A stretch of DNA of 18,168 nt, taken from NCBI GenBank assembly GCA_023430775.1, contig JAEYYY010000492.1:1-18168 (forward strand), read 5' to 3'. Positions within the stretch are counted from its first letter, which is position 1. Every line of letters begins with the position of its first letter. This document shows positions 1 to 6,898 of the stretch, one piece after another. The notes beneath the pieces are model-generated. The model worked only from the letters and a program-made list of their open reading frames with translations. It did not search any database and had not been told where the DNA came from. Made by a program: the position numbers and the translations under genes. The stretch is from Pseudomonadota bacterium (GTDB lineage: Bacteria > Myxococcota_A > Polyangia > Haliangiales > Haliangiaceae).

Positions 1-43
1 GCCGTGTTCGGTGCCGACAACCGCGCGATGGTACTGCGAACGA

Positions 44-901
44 TCACCTGACGCACAGCCGGCGGGTCGTCATGTCGACACCACCGCGCATGTCGCGGAC
101 GACGAGGAAGAAGTCGATGGGCGAGCCGGCGCCGTCGACGGGCGGATCCCACTCGAACGCGATCTGCGCGAGCGCGCGCTCGTCGGCGGGATCGACGTAG
201 GTGTGCTGCTGGAGGATCTCGCCGGCGGTGGCGAACGCGGCGAGCTGGAGCTCCTCCCGCGTGTCGACGCCCTGCGCGGTCACGAACCGCTCGCGATCCG
301 CATCCTCGAAGGCGACGCCGATGACCGCTCGCTTCCCGCCGGGCTCGACGCTGATCTCGCAGTCGTCTCCGCCGTTCCAGCTCTCCTCGGTGAACGTGAT
401 CGGCGCCCTGCGAAGGTCGGGATTGCGATTGTCGCCGTCGATCGCGAGGAACACGTGCTGCGACACCACGTCGACGCGCGAGCCATCGCTGCACGCCGCG
501 CTCGCGGTCGCGGCATCGAACGCCGGCGTGCCGCTCGCGCAGATCGCACCGGCCACGACGATCGACGACGCGGTGATGTCCGCGGGGACGGCGAGCTGCA
601 GGGTCGGCACGGCGCCTGCCGACTGCGACGACGCGATGGGGTCTCCGGCACACGCGGGCATGCCGACGCTGGTCGCAGCAGGGCACGCGAACAGCGTCCA
701 CGAGAAAGTCGCCTGCGCTCCGGGCGAGGCGGTGAGCCAGGTGACGGTGGCCTGCTCACCGGGGGATGGCCACGCGCGTTCCGGATCACCGTCGACGGTG
801 ACCTTCGCACCGAGGACGCGATCGCGCTTGATCAGCGTGGGAGGATCGAGCTCGGCGCAGGCGGCGACCGAGAGCAGAGCGAGAGCAACGAGTCGGGTCA
901 T
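44..901 (-). CDS. Predicted lipoprotein of unknown function, partner of the TonB-dependent receptor
   Basis: A 285-aa protein. Residues 1-14 form a short lipoprotein signal (Arg3, then LVALALLSVAA) ending in the lipobox VAAC with Cys15 as the acylated residue, so it should sit in a membrane facing the periplasm or cell surface. The rest is soluble and beta-rich by appearance, with several Cys that could form disulfides (around residues 72-84, 118-136 and Cys178) and a final segment ending in RRLCVR. I do not recognise a family. The gene starts 17 nt after the stop of the TonB-dependent receptor on the same strand and has a strong Shine-Dalgarno (AGGAGA, 6 nt before the ATG), so it is almost certainly co-transcribed with the receptor. 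An accessory or ligand-binding role for that receptor is inference from position only. Confidence 0.85.
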   Translation of the reverse strand: MTRLVALALLSVAACAELDPPTLIKRDRVLGAKVTVDGDPERAWPSPGEQATVTWLTASPGAQATFSWTLFACPAATSVGMPACAGDPIASSQSAGAVPTLQLAVPADITASSIVVAGAICASGTPAFDAATASAACSDGSRVDVVSQHVFLAIDGDNRNPDLRRAPITFTEESWNGGDDCEISVEPGGKRAVIGVAFEDADRERFVTAQGVDTREELQLAAFATAGEILQQHTYVDPADERALAQIAFEWDPPVDGAGSPIDFFLVVRDMRGGVDMTTRRLCVR

Positions 902-907
902 GACGGT

Positions 908-913
908 TCTCCT
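908..913 (-). promoter_or_regulatory. Ribosome binding site of the lipoprotein gene
   Basis: AGGAGA on the minus strand, 6 nt before the ATG at 901. It is the clearest Shine-Dalgarno on this strand and fixes the start of the lipoprotein. Confidence 0.75.
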
Positions 914-918
914 GTGGT

Positions 919-3450
919 CTAGAGCTCGCCCTTGATCCCGAGGCTGGGAAGCAGGGGCAGGCCGGGCGTGTCTGCGCGCTCCGAGTAGTCGAAGTTGTAC
1001 GCAGTGGCTTCGCGGTTCTTGCGGTTGTAGGCGTTCTGCAGGTCGAGGTAGCCGGCGAACGGATGACCGGCGATGCGGAACTGCTTCTCGACGCGGATGT
1101 CGAGGCGATGGAACATCGGATTGCGCGCGCTGTTCACGGCACCGTAGATCGGGCGATACGAGTCGATGTCGCCGTCGAACACGCTGCCGACGACCGGCGT
1201 CTCGGGATTGCCCGTCACCAGACGGAACGTGCTGCCGAGCTCCCAGCCGCCGCCGAGCTTGTACGAGCCTGCGAGCGTCAGGATGTGGGTCTGGTCGTAG
1301 TCGAACAGGCGAACCATGCCGTCGCCGTCGTCGCGCTCGCTGCGCGATAGCGTGTACGACAGGAAGCCCGAGAACGCTCCGCCGGGCTGCCAGCGACCGG
1401 CGACCTCGAGGCCATAGATGCGACCGGTGCCGGAGTTGTCGCGCATGCCGGTGTCACCGGCGACGATCATGTGCTGGAGGTCCTTGTAGTAGCCCTCGAC
1501 ACCGAGCGACACGCGATCGGAGATCCGGTGATCGACGCCGAGCCCGTAGTGGATCGCGTGCTGCGCCTCGAGGTTCGGATTGCCGAACCCCTCGAGCGCT
1601 TCACCCTCCTCGGGCGGCTGCGAGAACCTGCCGACGCCGCCCTTGAGCGTCGTCGCCCCGAGCGCGTACTTGACGGTCGCGCGCGGATCGACCGCCCACT
1701 CGGAGATCTCACCGAAGTAATCGACGCGCGCGCCGCCGGTGATCGTCAGCGGCGCGATCGGTGACACCGCCGCCTCGACGTACGCGGCCGGGCGGAAGAA
1801 CTTTCCGAGGCCCTTGAAGTCGGCGTGATCGACCTGCTCGGGCGGCGCGAACCGGTCCGGGTTGCCCTCGACCTGACGGATCGCCGGACCGCGGTAGATG
1901 ATGTCCGAGCGAACGTTCTGCAGATCGAGCCCCCACCGCAGCTCGACGCGCTTCGACAGCGCGGCCTTCCAGTCGGCGCGGGCGAGCACGTCGATGACAT
2001 CGCCATCGACCTCGATCTCGGGGCCGAGGTTCGCCTGGTAGTCGCGCTGGCCGATCGCGAGTGACAGGTTCTGCTCGACTGTGGGCCACGCGTGCTTCCA
2101 CTCGGCGCGCAGGCGTCGCATCGAGTTGCCGAGCGCGATCCGATCGCGATTGGTCGGCACGCCGCTCGGATTCGCGATGATGACCTCGAGGTCATCGCTG
2201 CTCGCGTAGGCGACGAGGCGAAGCCTGTCGCGCGACGACGGCTTGTGCACGACCATCGCTTGCCAGTCGTAGTAGACCGGCACCGCCGCGATGCCGACGT
2301 TCATCGACTCGAGCGCGGGACCGATCCACGCATCGACGTAGCTGCGGCGGCCGGCGATCGCGAATGACGTCTTGTCGGTGAGCGGTCCCTCGACCAGCGT
2401 GAACGCGTCGATCATGTTGAGATCGGCCTCGGCGCGCAGCCGATCGGTGCGTGGATCGCGGAGCTCGACCTCGACGATGCCGCCGATCTTGCGGCCGTAG
2501 CGCGTCGAGAAGTTGCCGGGGTACAGATCGATCCGCTGCAGCAACGAACCGCTCACGAAGCTGGTCAGCCCGCCGAAGTGAAACAGCTGCTGCACCGGCT
2601 CGCCGTCGAGGAACACCTGGCTGTCGGTCGGCGCGCTGCCGCGGACGATGATCATGCCGAGAGGCCCGGGCGGCCGGGCGACACCGGGCAACAGCTCGAG
2701 GCCGCGCAGCGCATCACCGCGCGTGCCGGCGAGCTTCGTCATCTCGGCTGCCTCGATCGAGCGGCGCGTGATCTCGCGCGTCGGCGCGTCGATCTTCGCG
2801 ACGGCACCGAACGATCCACCATCGGCGATCGTCTCGATCGGCGTCAGCCGATACGTCACCGCGGCGGCCTCGCCCGCCACCACCTGCTCGTCCTGCGCGA
2901 ACGCCACGTGGTCGAGGGCGCGGATCGCGATGTGGTAGCCACCGGCAGGCAGCTCCGACACCGTGAACGTCCCGGTCTCGTCGGTGGTCGCGCGGTGGGG
3001 CTTCGCGTCCGATCCGGTCACCACGACCTCGACGCCCGAGAGCGGCGCGTTGTCGAGGCGCGACAGCAGCCGGCCTTCGATCCGTCCGGTGGTGACGACC
3101 GCCTTCGGGGGCGGCGTCTCGACCCTGAACGTGTAGCGGTACTGGATCTTCGCCGCGACCGGCTGGCCGTCCTTGGTGGCCGGCGTGAATATGAACTGGC
3201 GGATCGCTGCGAGCGCCGCCTCGTCGAAGCCATCACCGACCGGCGTCAGCACGCGGGCATCGCGAACGCGGCCATCCTCGCCGACCACGACCTCGAGCTC
3301 GACGGCGGCCTCGCGACCGGCCGCGCCCTCGGGATGCTCCGCCTTCACGTAGGTGGTGACGGCGGGTGGCGTGACGACGGGCTGTGCTTCCGCCGTCGCT
3401 GACAGCACGCCGAACAGGAACGCGGCGATGGTGGTTCGAAGCTTGTGCAT
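919..3450 (-). CDS. TonB-dependent receptor with N-terminal TonB-C-like and carboxypeptidase-regulatory-like domains
   Basis: An 843-aa outer-membrane receptor. The ATG at 3450 is preferred over an upstream GTG at 3510 because it gives a clean signal peptide (MHKLRTTIAAFLFGVLSATA, cleavage near AEA|QP). Domains in order: a TonB C-terminal-like fold, about residues 30-110 (VELEVVVGEDGRV, ending YRYTFRV); a carboxypeptidase-regulatory-like beta-sandwich, about 122-195 (GRIEGRLLS, TDETGTFTVSELPAGGYHI); a TonB plug domain, about 225-350 (LRGLELLPGVARPPG, IIVRGSAPTDSQVFLDGEPV, YGRKIGGIVEVEL); then a beta-barrel to the C terminus. Such receptors use TonB/ExbBD energy to import large ligands such as siderophores, cobalamin or glycans. 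The ligand here is unknown. It is followed by a lipoprotein gene 17 nt downstream and faces a divergent LysR regulator across 127 nt. The protein ends in LGIKGEL rather than the usual terminal aromatic residue. Confidence 0.92.
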   Translation of the reverse strand: MHKLRTTIAAFLFGVLSATAEAQPVVTPPAVTTYVKAEHPEGAAGREAAVELEVVVGEDGRVRDARVLTPVGDGFDEAALAAIRQFIFTPATKDGQPVAAKIQYRYTFRVETPPPKAVVTTGRIEGRLLSRLDNAPLSGVEVVVTGSDAKPHRATTDETGTFTVSELPAGGYHIAIRALDHVAFAQDEQVVAGEAAAVTYRLTPIETIADGGSFGAVAKIDAPTREITRRSIEAAEMTKLAGTRGDALRGLELLPGVARPPGPLGMIIVRGSAPTDSQVFLDGEPVQQLFHFGGLTSFVSGSLLQRIDLYPGNFSTRYGRKIGGIVEVELRDPRTDRLRAEADLNMIDAFTLVEGPLTDKTSFAIAGRRSYVDAWIGPALESMNVGIAAVPVYYDWQAMVVHKPSSRDRLRLVAYASSDDLEVIIANPSGVPTNRDRIALGNSMRRLRAEWKHAWPTVEQNLSLAIGQRDYQANLGPEIEVDGDVIDVLARADWKAALSKRVELRWGLDLQNVRSDIIYRGPAIRQVEGNPDRFAPPEQVDHADFKGLGKFFRPAAYVEAAVSPIAPLTITGGARVDYFGEISEWAVDPRATVKYALGATTLKGGVGRFSQPPEEGEALEGFGNPNLEAQHAIHYGLGVDHRISDRVSLGVEGYYKDLQHMIVAGDTGMRDNSGTGRIYGLEVAGRWQPGGAFSGFLSYTLSRSERDDGDGMVRLFDYDQTHILTLAGSYKLGGGWELGSTFRLVTGNPETPVVGSVFDGDIDSYRPIYGAVNSARNPMFHRLDIRVEKQFRIAGHPFAGYLDLQNAYNRKNREATAYNFDYSERADTPGLPLLPSLGIKGEL

Positions 3451-3520
3451 GGCGACCGCTCGAGCAGCCGGCGTGCCACGCGATCGGATCGAGGCTTCGC
3501 GCGGTTCCACCGCGACACGC

Positions 3521-3557
3521 GGACACCTGCCCGCGCGACCGGACAGGTGTCCGGACA
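3521..3557. promoter_or_regulatory. Nested palindromes between the receptor and LysR genes, candidate operator
   Basis: GGACACCTG at 3521-3529 is perfectly repeated in inverse as CAGGTGTCC at 3544-3552. The right half is itself palindromic (CCGGACA-GG-TGTCCGG, 3539-3554) and runs into a third palindrome, TGTCCGGACA (3548-3557). The cluster overlaps the predicted -35 of the LysR gene and lies about 70 nt upstream of the receptor start, as expected for an autoregulatory LysR site. Binding by this LysR protein is inference. Confidence 0.6.
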
Positions 3558-3569
3558 GCGCCGTATGAT
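3540..3569 (+). promoter_or_regulatory. Candidate promoter of the LysR gene, near-leaderless
   Basis: CGGACA (3540-3545, 4/6 match to TTGACA), an 18-bp spacer, then TATGAT (3564-3569, 5/6 match to TATAAT). Transcription would begin within a base or two of the ATG at 3578, giving an mRNA with almost no leader. No Shine-Dalgarno is seen. Confidence 0.45.
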
Positions 3570-3577
3570 GGGCCGCG

Positions 3578-4456
3578 ATGGATCTCCATCAGCTCAAGAC
3601 GTTCGTCGTCGTCGCTCGCGAAGGCAGCATCACGCGAGCATCCGAGCTCTTGCACCTCAGCCAGCCGGCGGTGAGCGCGCATATCAAGGCGATCGAGGAC
3701 ACGCTCGACCTCGTGCTGTTCGAGCGCACGCCGCGCGGCATGAGCCTGACCAGCGATGGCTCGCGACTGCTCGCGAAGGCGGAGCACACGCTCGGTGCGC
3801 ATCAGGAGCTGATCGCGGAGGCCAACCGGCTCAAGGGACAGCTCACCGGCAAGCTTCGGCTCGGTGCCGGTAGCAACTCCAACCACGAGGCGGTCGGGCG
3901 GCTGCTGACCACGCTGTCGGAGCGCTGCCCGGAGGTCGAGGTGACCTTGAAGCACGGCACGTCGCGAGAGATCCGCGAGGGGTTGCGCAGCGACGCACTC
4001 GATGCCGGCTTCTACAACGAGGCCGGCGAGCCCGATCCCGCGCTCGCGGTGATCGAGGTGTCGCGCTTCACGACCTATCTCGCGGGTCCCGTGGGTCTGA
4101 TCGCGAAGCCGCTGGACTGGCGCGCGCTCGCCGACCACGCCTGGATCTATCCGGCGTCGAGTGCATGCTGCGGCCAGACCGCCGAGGCGCTGTTCGCGAC
4201 ACACGCGATCCGTCCGAAGCGGGTGATCGACGTCGATCGCGAGACCGTGACCCGCACGCTGATCGCCGGATCGGTGGGCATCGGACTGCTGCATGCTGCC
4301 ACCGCTCTCGAGGCGCGCGACCGCGGCGAAGTCGATCTGCTGGTCGAGGCTCCTACCATCACGCGCGTGCTGTTCGCGTATCGCACCGCGCGCGCGCACG
4401 ATCCGATCATCGAGCTCGCAGGGTCGATCCTGCGCGACTCAGCGCGAGCGCGATGA
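3578..4456 (+). CDS. LysR-family transcriptional regulator
   Basis: A 292-aa protein of normal LysR length. Residues 2-61 form the winged helix-turn-helix (LHQLKTFVVVAREGSITRAS, recognition helix around QPAVSAHIKAIE, wing ending LTSDGSRLL), followed by a linker helix. From about residue 90 there is a periplasmic-binding-protein-like effector domain (GKLRLGAGSNSN, then a second lobe with AGSVGIGLL). LysR proteins usually activate or repress a divergent or neighbouring gene in response to a small molecule. The effector here is unknown. The gene is divergent from the TonB-dependent receptor and convergent with the MFS gene, whose end overlaps it by 50 nt. The shared octamer TGTCCGGA upstream of this gene and in the MFS/DUF2938 intergenic region suggests it may control those genes as well. 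Confidence 0.93.
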   Translation: MDLHQLKTFVVVAREGSITRASELLHLSQPAVSAHIKAIEDTLDLVLFERTPRGMSLTSDGSRLLAKAEHTLGAHQELIAEANRLKGQLTGKLRLGAGSNSNHEAVGRLLTTLSERCPEVEVTLKHGTSREIREGLRSDALDAGFYNEAGEPDPALAVIEVSRFTTYLAGPVGLIAKPLDWRALADHAWIYPASSACCGQTAEALFATHAIRPKRVIDVDRETVTRTLIAGSVGIGLLHAATALEARDRGEVDLLVEAPTITRVLFAYRTARAHDPIIELAGSILRDSARAR

Positions 4457-5618
4457 TCAGCGATCCCAGGCCGGCGAGTGTGCCGATCCCGAAGGCGGCA
4501 CGATAGCCGAGCGCGGCGACCACGACGCCGAGGAGCGGCACGCCCACGCCCATCGCGAGATCGAAGCTCGCGGTGTACGCCCCCAGCGCGACGCCGCGAT
4601 TGTGTGGTGGAACGCGGCGGATCGCCTCGACCCCGAATGCCGGAAACACGAGGGAGAACCCGAAACCGGTCAGCGCCGACGCTGCCACGGCCATCGCCGG
4701 TGACGTCGCGAGCCACAGCCCGAGCTGGCCGAGCGCCGCGACCGCAGCGGAGACCACCGCGACGCGGGCTCCTCCGAACCGATCCGGGAACGTGCCGAAC
4801 ATCAGCCGGGCGAGGACGAACGCCACGCCGAAGGCGGTCATCGCGAGCGCGGCATGAGCCCACCCGTGCTCGCCGAACAGCAGGCTCGAGAACGCGGCGA
4901 TCGCGCCGAACCCGAGCGCGCTCGCCGCCAGGCCAACACCCGGCAACCAGATCAGCTTCGCGAGGCGATAGAACGGCAGCCGCTCGCCACCGAGCGGCGC
5001 GACGGGCTGCGCGAGCACCGCCGCCCCGATCCCGATCGCCGGCGCCAGCGCGGCCGCGATCCCCATCGCGAGGAAGCCGTGGCTCCCGGCGAGCTCGGTA
5101 CCGAGGGGAGCGCCGATCGCCATCGCGCCGTACATCGCGATGCCGACCCACGCCATCACCACGCCGGACCGCTCGCGCCCGGCGAGCGAGATGCCCCACG
5201 CGAGAGCGCCGGTGATGACCAGGCTCTCGCCCATGCCGAGCAGACCACGCCCGAGCAGCAACACCGCGAGGCTCGCGGTCGACTGCCCGATGCCACTCGA
5301 CACCGCGTAGAGCGCTCCCGCGACGGTCGACAGCAGCAAGCCGATCAGCGCCGCTCGGCGTGGTCCATCGCGATCACTGCGCGTCCCCGCCGCGTGCCGC
5401 GTCGCGAGCGTGACCCACGACTGGGCGCCGATCGCCACCCCGACGACGAACGTCCCGAACCCGAGCACGCCGTGGACGTGCACCGGTAGGACCGACAACG
5501 GGATCCCCATCGCGAGGAACTCCATGAACACCATCACGCAGATCGGAGCGAGCGCCATCCACAGTGGGCGGGGCTTACTCGCGGCGAGCGCGTCGAACGT
5601 CGAATGCTGAGCTGTCAT
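4407..5618 (-). CDS. Major facilitator superfamily transporter, YhhS-like
   Basis: A 403-aa polytopic inner-membrane protein with about 12 hydrophobic segments. The loop between the second and third helices carries the MFS motif A in the form GTRSDRDGPRR (residues 78-88). The start of the conserved region (VLPVHVHGVLGFGTFVVG) resembles the YhhS/YfcJ group of drug- or sugar-efflux MFS proteins. That subfamily call is from memory of the motif. Substrate unknown. The open frame extends far upstream, but the MTAQHSTFDALAAS start at 5618 is chosen because residues before it are low-complexity Arg/Asp/Gln-rich sequence antisense to the DUF2938 gene. No clear Shine-Dalgarno is seen. Its 3' end overlaps the LysR coding end by 50 nt tail to tail, and it is divergent from the DUF2938 gene. 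Confidence 0.9.
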   Translation of the reverse strand: MTAQHSTFDALAASKPRPLWMALAPICVMVFMEFLAMGIPLSVLPVHVHGVLGFGTFVVGVAIGAQSWVTLATRHAAGTRSDRDGPRRAALIGLLLSTVAGALYAVSSGIGQSTASLAVLLLGRGLLGMGESLVITGALAWGISLAGRERSGVVMAWVGIAMYGAMAIGAPLGTELAGSHGFLAMGIAAALAPAIGIGAAVLAQPVAPLGGERLPFYRLAKLIWLPGVGLAASALGFGAIAAFSSLLFGEHGWAHAALAMTAFGVAFVLARLMFGTFPDRFGGARVAVVSAAVAALGQLGLWLATSPAMAVAASALTGFGFSLVFPAFGVEAIRRVPPHNRGVALGAYTASFDLAMGVGVPLLGVVVAALGYRAAFGIGTLAGLGSLIIALALSRAGSTLRAR

Positions 5619-5650
5619 GCATCGACGTGTGGCGTCGAACCTCGCGGCGA

Positions 5651-5733
5651 TCCAATCGCTTGTCCGGAGGTCAGCCCTCAGCGATCTCGACCCTCCGGCG
5701 ATCCGAGGGCGGACCTCGGAAACATCGATTGGA
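5651..5733. repeat. Long imperfect inverted repeat between the MFS and DUF2938 genes
   Basis: Two 29-nt arms, 5651-5679 and 5705-5733, match at 23 of 29 positions in inverse without gaps, with a 25-nt loop. Perfect blocks are TCCAATCG at the outer end, GAGGTC in the middle and GCCCTC at the inner end. It occupies the centre of the 159-nt divergent intergenic region and contains TGTCCGGA (5661-5668), also present upstream of the LysR gene. It could be a multi-site operator or a structured leader. Confidence 0.65.
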
Positions 5734-5765
5734 CCCGATCCGGATCGAGGCGCACGTTCGATCGC

Positions 5766-5770
5766 GGAGG
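5766..5770 (+). promoter_or_regulatory. Ribosome binding site deciding the DUF2938 start
   Basis: GGAGG, 7 nt before the GTG at 5778. It selects this GTG over an upstream ATG at 5604 that would add 58 residues unlike the family. Confidence 0.75.
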
Positions 5771-5777
5771 TTCCTTC

Positions 5778-6278
5778 GTGACCGAAACAATCGAGACCCT
5801 GTTGCGCGTGGTGCTGATCGGCGTTGGCGCCACGCTGATGATGGATCTGTGGGCCCTGGTGCTCCGCAGGTTCGGTGTGCCCTCGCTCGACTTCGCGCTG
5901 CTGGGGCGCTGGATCGGACACCTGCCGCGCGGGCGCTTGATCCATCCCGGCATCGCGAAGTCGCCGCCGGTTCGCGGCGAACGCCTGCTCGGCTGGAGTG
6001 CTCACTACGCGATCGGGATCAGCTTCGCCCTGCTGCTGGTCGCCACGTTCGGGCTCGAGTGGGCGCGCGCTCCTTCGCTGCTGCCCGCCTTGCTGATCGG
6101 CGTCATCACCGTGGTCGCGCCACTGTTGATCCTGCAGCCGGCACTCGGTGCGGGCATCGCGTCGTCGAAGACGAAGCGGCCGGTGTTCAACAGCATCAAG
6201 AGCCTCGGCACCCACGCGATCTATGGCCTCGGGCTCTACCTGGCTGCGGTCGGCACCACGCTCGTGGTCCCGGCGTGA
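5778..6278 (+). CDS. DUF2938 family membrane protein
   Basis: A 166-aa protein starting at GTG (VTETIETLLRVVLIGVGATL). It has four probable membrane helices: residues about 8-27, 73-95, 98-120 and 140-162. Conserved-looking features are MMDLWALVLRRFGVPS, GRWIGHLPRGR, GERLLGWSAHYAIG and LQPALGAGIA, which match my recollection of DUF2938, a small inner-membrane family of about 165 aa and unknown function. The length and start agree with the family. It is divergent from the MFS gene and convergent with the small beta-barrel gene 21 nt away. Being next to an MFS exporter and a LysR regulator suggests a shared stress or resistance response, which is inference. Confidence 0.85.
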   Translation: MTETIETLLRVVLIGVGATLMMDLWALVLRRFGVPSLDFALLGRWIGHLPRGRLIHPGIAKSPPVRGERLLGWSAHYAIGISFALLLVATFGLEWARAPSLLPALLIGVITVVAPLLILQPALGAGIASSKTKRPVFNSIKSLGTHAIYGLGLYLAAVGTTLVVPA

Positions 6279-6294
6279 AGGTCGCACCTTCGCG
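6274..6294. terminator. Terminator-like hairpin between convergent genes
   Basis: GAAGGT (6277-6282) pairs perfectly with ACCTTC (6286-6291) around a CGC loop. The stem extends to 6274 and 6294 through one U-G wobble, for 9 pairs. It sits across the stop codon of the DUF2938 gene and just before the stop of the convergent gene, the expected place for a two-way terminator. There is no U-run on either side, so intrinsic termination is uncertain. Confidence 0.45.
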
Positions 6295-6299
6295 TCAGT

Positions 6300-6878
6300 T
6301 CACGGAACGAAGCGCCGCACGCGCCGGGAGCCACCCCAGTGGTAGTGGACGACCAGATTCACGGCGCCACTCAATGCGCCGAACCTGGCGATCTCGTCGT
6401 CGCCGACGGCCTCGTCGTCACCTCCGATGCGCGACAGGTGCGTCTCGCCTGAAACCGCCCAGCTCTCGAACCGTCGCTCGATCCCAGCACCGGCACGCAC
6501 GAACGAGCGCGCGCCGGAGCCCTGCTCGCCCGCAAAGCCGAAGCCGATCGCGCCGAGAAGATATGGATTCCACGGACGCTCGGCCAGCAGCGAATAACGA
6601 ACGTCACCGCAGAGCTCCGCATAGCCATCGCCCGGACCCTCGAAGGCTCCTCCTAGAAGCAGTCCGACCTGGAGAGCGGGAAGGACACGAAACCGGACCC
6701 CGAGATGAAGGTCGAAGAGCGGGGCTGTCTCCGGGTTGTCGGTTCGTGCGCGTGCGAGTGCAACGCCATAGCCCATCGATGCCGACCATCGCTTGTCCAT
6801 CACCGATGGGATCGCCGGCTCGTCGGCGTGGGCCAGCGTCGCGTTCACCACCACCAGCAAGCCCGCCAACCGCCGCAT
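6300..6878 (-). CDS. Small outer-membrane beta-barrel protein
   Basis: A 192-aa protein with a signal peptide (MRRLAGLLVVVNATLAHA, cleavage AHA|DE). The mature part alternates aromatic/hydrophobic and polar residues in short strands with Gly/Ala turns (SASMGYGVALARAR, LHLGVRFRVLPALQVGLLLG, NPYLLGAIGFGFAGEQG, FVRAGAGIERRF). This is typical of 8-stranded OmpA/OmpX-type porin-like barrels or outer-membrane-protein beta-barrel families. No function can be assigned. It starts 20 nt after the permease stop on the same strand, so it may be the last gene of that transcription unit, but a TAGACT box 6 nt before the ATG could give it its own leaderless promoter. Confidence 0.82.
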   Translation of the reverse strand: MRRLAGLLVVVNATLAHADEPAIPSVMDKRWSASMGYGVALARARTDNPETAPLFDLHLGVRFRVLPALQVGLLLGGAFEGPGDGYAELCGDVRYSLLAERPWNPYLLGAIGFGFAGEQGSGARSFVRAGAGIERRFESWAVSGETHLSRIGGDDEAVGDDEIARFGALSGAVNLVVHYHWGGSRRVRRFVP

Positions 6879-6884
6879 CGGTGC

Positions 6885-6890
6885 AGTCTA
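6885..6890 (-). promoter_or_regulatory. Candidate leaderless -10 element
   Basis: TAGACT on the minus strand, 6 nt before the ATG at 6878. It fits the TANNNT form of -10 elements that sit just before leaderless genes. No matching -35 is evident and no Shine-Dalgarno is present. Confidence 0.25.
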
Positions 6891-6898
6891 TCGTGGAA

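Noticed and set aside
1..43. Possible gene end left of the lipoprotein
   Set aside because: The 43 nt are too short to support any call.
3233..4399. A 388-codon minus-strand frame over the LysR gene
   Set aside because: It is antisense to LysR and out of frame with the receptor, with no motif.
5619..6287. N-terminal extension of the MFS frame by 223 codons
   Set aside because: The extension is hydrophilic and repetitive, antisense to DUF2938, and not part of MFS architecture.
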